Of a stretch of 64,000 nt of DNA, positions 62,073 to 64,000 are shown piece after piece. The position numbers and the translations under genes are program-made. The first letter of the stretch is position 1. Every line of letters begins with the position of its first letter. This DNA is from Catenovulum sediminis (lineage in GTDB: Bacteria > Pseudomonadota > Gammaproteobacteria > Enterobacterales > Alteromonadaceae): assembly GCF_040270295.1 (NCBI RefSeq), contig NZ_JBELOE010000064.1, one strand, 5' to 3'. Under the pieces are notes generated by a model that was given only the letters and a program-made list of their open reading frames with translations, did no database searches and had not been told where the DNA came from.

Positions 62073-63494
62073 CTATGCCAATATATCTTTGATGATCTTG
62101 CCATGTACATCGGTTAAACGAAATCTACGCCCTTGATATTTAAAGGTTAATTTTTCGTGTTCGACCCCCATCAAATGCAGCAAAGTGGCTTGAAAATCAT
62201 GAACATGGACAGGATCTTTAGTCACGTTATAGCCAAAATCATCCGATTCACCATAACTCATACCCGGTTTCACACCGCCACCGGCCATCCACATCGTAAA
62301 ACACCCCGGATGATGATCGCGCCCATAGTTGCTTTCGGTCAGTTTTCCTTGCGAGTAATTAGTTCGGCCGAATTCTCCACCCCAAACCACTAATGTGTCG
62401 TCTAATAACCCGCGTTGTTTTAAGTCAGTCACCAAAGCAGCCGAAGCCTGATCGGTTTTTTCACACTGGTTTTTAATGCCTCCCGGCAAATTGTCATGCT
62501 GATCCCAGCCTTGGTGGTACAATTGTATAAATTTGACGTTTCGTTCAGCTAAACGACGGGCCAGTAAACAGTTCGCAGCATAAGTGCCCGGATTACGCGA
62601 ATCTGGGCCATATAAATCAAACACCCAATCTGGCTCGTCTGAAAAATCAGTGACATCTGGTACGGAAGATTGCATACGTTCGGCCATTTCGTACTGGGCA
62701 ATACGTGATTTAATTTCTTCATCATGCCACTTAGCATATTCTGCTTCATTCAGCTTACGCAAATGCTGCATCAAATCTTTACGTATACTCAAATCTAAAC
62801 CTTTCGGGTTATTTAAATACAATACAGGTTCTTTTCCCCCTCTAAATTGCACCCCCTGATGAATTGACGGTAAAAAGCCGTTACCCCATAAACGCGAATA
62901 TAACGGCTGGCCACCTGAGTTTTTTGAAACCATCACAATAAACCCCGGTAAATTCGGGTTATCCGTGCCAAGTGCATAATTCAGCCACGCACCCATGCTG
63001 GGGCGACCCGCTATCGGAAAGCCGGTTTGTAAAAATGTAATCGCCGGATCGTGGTTAATTTGATCTGTGTGCATTGATTTAACAAAACACAAATCGTCAA
63101 CGATTTTAGCCGTGTGTGGTAATAACTCACTGACCCAAGCACCGGATTCTCCATGCTGATTAAAATTATAAATAGAGCCGGCCAAAGGCAGTGACGATTG
63201 CTGCGCACTCATACCGGTTAGAACCTGATCGCCTCTGACTTCAGCGGGTAATTCCTGCCCCTGCATTTTGTTCAACAATGGTTTGTAGTCAAAAGTTTCT
63301 AATTGAGATGGCCCGCCACTTTGAAATAAATAAATCACACGTTTGGCTTTGGCCGGTTTATGCGGCGCACCTAAAATACCGTTTGAAGCTAAACCGGATA
63401 AATCTTTCGCCATCGCGAAATTAGGTACCTGTGATAAAGCTGCAGCGCTTAAACCACCCGCCGTATTACGTAAAAATTGTCGTCTGTTCATCAT
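62073..63494 (-). CDS. DUF1501 Tat-exported protein
   Basis: 473 aa. A Tat signal (MNRRQFLRNTAGGLSAAALSQ) is present. The DUF1501 body is alkaline-phosphatase-like: FQSGGPSQLETFDYKP, GGEFGRTNYSQGK, GRDHHPGCFTMWMAGGGVKPG with metal-type D/H. The family is widespread in Planctomycetes and marine bacteria, paired with DUF1553 proteins; the function is unknown. It is 36 bp from the DUF1553 gene upstream. Confidence 0.92.
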   Translation of the reverse strand: MMNRRQFLRNTAGGLSAAALSQVPNFAMAKDLSGLASNGILGAPHKPAKAKRVIYLFQSGGPSQLETFDYKPLLNKMQGQELPAEVRGDQVLTGMSAQQSSLPLAGSIYNFNQHGESGAWVSELLPHTAKIVDDLCFVKSMHTDQINHDPAITFLQTGFPIAGRPSMGAWLNYALGTDNPNLPGFIVMVSKNSGGQPLYSRLWGNGFLPSIHQGVQFRGGKEPVLYLNNPKGLDLSIRKDLMQHLRKLNEAEYAKWHDEEIKSRIAQYEMAERMQSSVPDVTDFSDEPDWVFDLYGPDSRNPGTYAANCLLARRLAERNVKFIQLYHQGWDQHDNLPGGIKNQCEKTDQASAALVTDLKQRGLLDDTLVVWGGEFGRTNYSQGKLTESNYGRDHHPGCFTMWMAGGGVKPGMSYGESDDFGYNVTKDPVHVHDFQATLLHLMGVEHEKLTFKYQGRRFRLTDVHGKIIKDILA

Positions 63495-63530
63495 CTTTTT
63501 CCTGCAGTCTGACTTTAGGTTGCACTGCTT

Positions 63531-64000
63531 TTAGCGCTTTATAACGGCAGCATCATGGCTGACCAACATATTGCTAACTGAACTTAATGCGGCCAATTGA
63601 ATCGCATCTAATTTTGTATCCGCTGCACGTTCGCCGATTGCTAATAACGAATGTGCTTTTTCCGGATGCGTGCTAAAACTTTGGTAGACATCCTGATACA
63701 TCTCTAACAGCACTTTTTGTTGTGCTGCGCTGGGCATGCGACTGGTCAGCATTTTAAATAGTTGAGTGAGCTGATTTGCTGGACGCTTTTCGTGCAGCAT
63801 CACCTTTTCGGCAAGCACTCGGCTGGCTTCAACGATTTGCGGATCGTTTAACAAAGTTAAAGCTTGCAAAGGTGTATTGGTTTGCTGGCGCTGGCCAATA
63901 CTGTGTCCGCGCATTGGCGCATCAAAGTTGGTCATATTCGGCGGCGGTGCGCTGCGTTTGTATATGGTATATAGGCTGCGTCGATATAACTCATCGCCAC
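63531..64000 (-). CDS. DUF1553 protein, C-terminal part (5' end outside the window)
   Basis: The frame is open to the right edge. The visible C-terminus includes DELYRRSLYTIYKRSAPPPNMTNFDAPMR and RQQTNTPLQALTLLNDPQIVEASRVLAEK, typical of the DUF1553 domain. It pairs with DUF1501 in a leftward operon. Only about 155 residues are inside, so domain order cannot be checked. Confidence 0.85.
   Translation of the reverse strand, partial: GDELYRRSLYTIYKRSAPPPNMTNFDAPMRGHSIGQRQQTNTPLQALTLLNDPQIVEASRVLAEKVMLHEKRPANQLTQLFKMLTSRMPSAAQQKVLLEMYQDVYQSFSTHPEKAHSLLAIGERAADTKLDAIQLAALSSVSNMLVSHDAAVIKR

Overview
The window looks like a marine gammaproteobacterial chromosome, probably Alteromonadales-like. This is an inference from moderate-to-low GC, the assimilatory nitrate cluster, a RoxA-like di-haem cytochrome and a DUF1501/DUF1553 pair. 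It divides into a complete Mu-like transposable prophage (143-37895), a repeat-rich island (about 37902-38440), and a host segment (38441-64000) dominated by nitrate assimilation.

Prophage. The ends can be placed: a TG...CA element at 143-37895 is flanked by the same six bases, GTTTAT (137-142 and 37896-37901). It sits just after a strong terminator that probably ends an rRNA operon, because the first bases resemble the 3' end of 5S rRNA. The early block (Ner-like regulator, several small DNA-binding proteins, MuA transposase, MuB ATPase, a 54-aa zinc-ribbon protein, DUF3164, HU, GemA, a Mor-type activator) runs leftward from about 9360 to 1015. The repressor starts the rightward direction at 9484 and is followed by three probable lysogeny or cargo genes, including a membrane-anchored DUF4041/GIY-YIG protein. 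The late genes then run rightward: lysis, Mu-type head genes (gp27, 28, 29, F, G, I/Z, T, gp36, gp37), and a tail module with a tape measure but no sheath. The right arm carries a DNA methyltransferase, an HNH nuclease and a small secreted protein. Two late transcription starts share a TAAC-N4-GTTA dyad, a good candidate for the Mor-family site.

Host repeats. Right of the prophage lie two to three copies of a roughly 130-bp stem-loop repeat. They are followed by a 26-base anchor and 23 in-phase 7-bp repeats that run up to the stop codon of the RoxA-like gene. The identical anchor, followed at the same 3-base spacing by a different heptamer array, occurs again at 55861-56022.

Nitrate assimilation. 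An ANTAR regulator (NasT) lies apart at 40678. The main cluster is nrtA-nrtB-nrtD-nasB, then nasA, a TrpD2/YbiB-like gene, a porin, cobA (SUMT, for siroheme), nirB, nirD and an MFS nitrate transporter. Sigma-54-type promoters (GG-N10-GC or one base off) precede nrtA, nasA and cobA. A leader with a long terminator hairpin lies in front of nrtA, as expected for NasT-type antitermination. Nitrate enters through the porin and the ABC or MFS transporters, NasA/NasB reduce it to nitrite, and NirBD with CobA-derived siroheme reduce nitrite to ammonium. Between nasT and nrtA lie a DUF481 outer-membrane protein, a UDP-glucuronate-epimerase-like gene and galE.

Right edge. A 264-bp MITE-like element (61699-61962) is followed by a Tat-exported DUF1501 protein and the 3' part of a DUF1553 gene that leaves the window.
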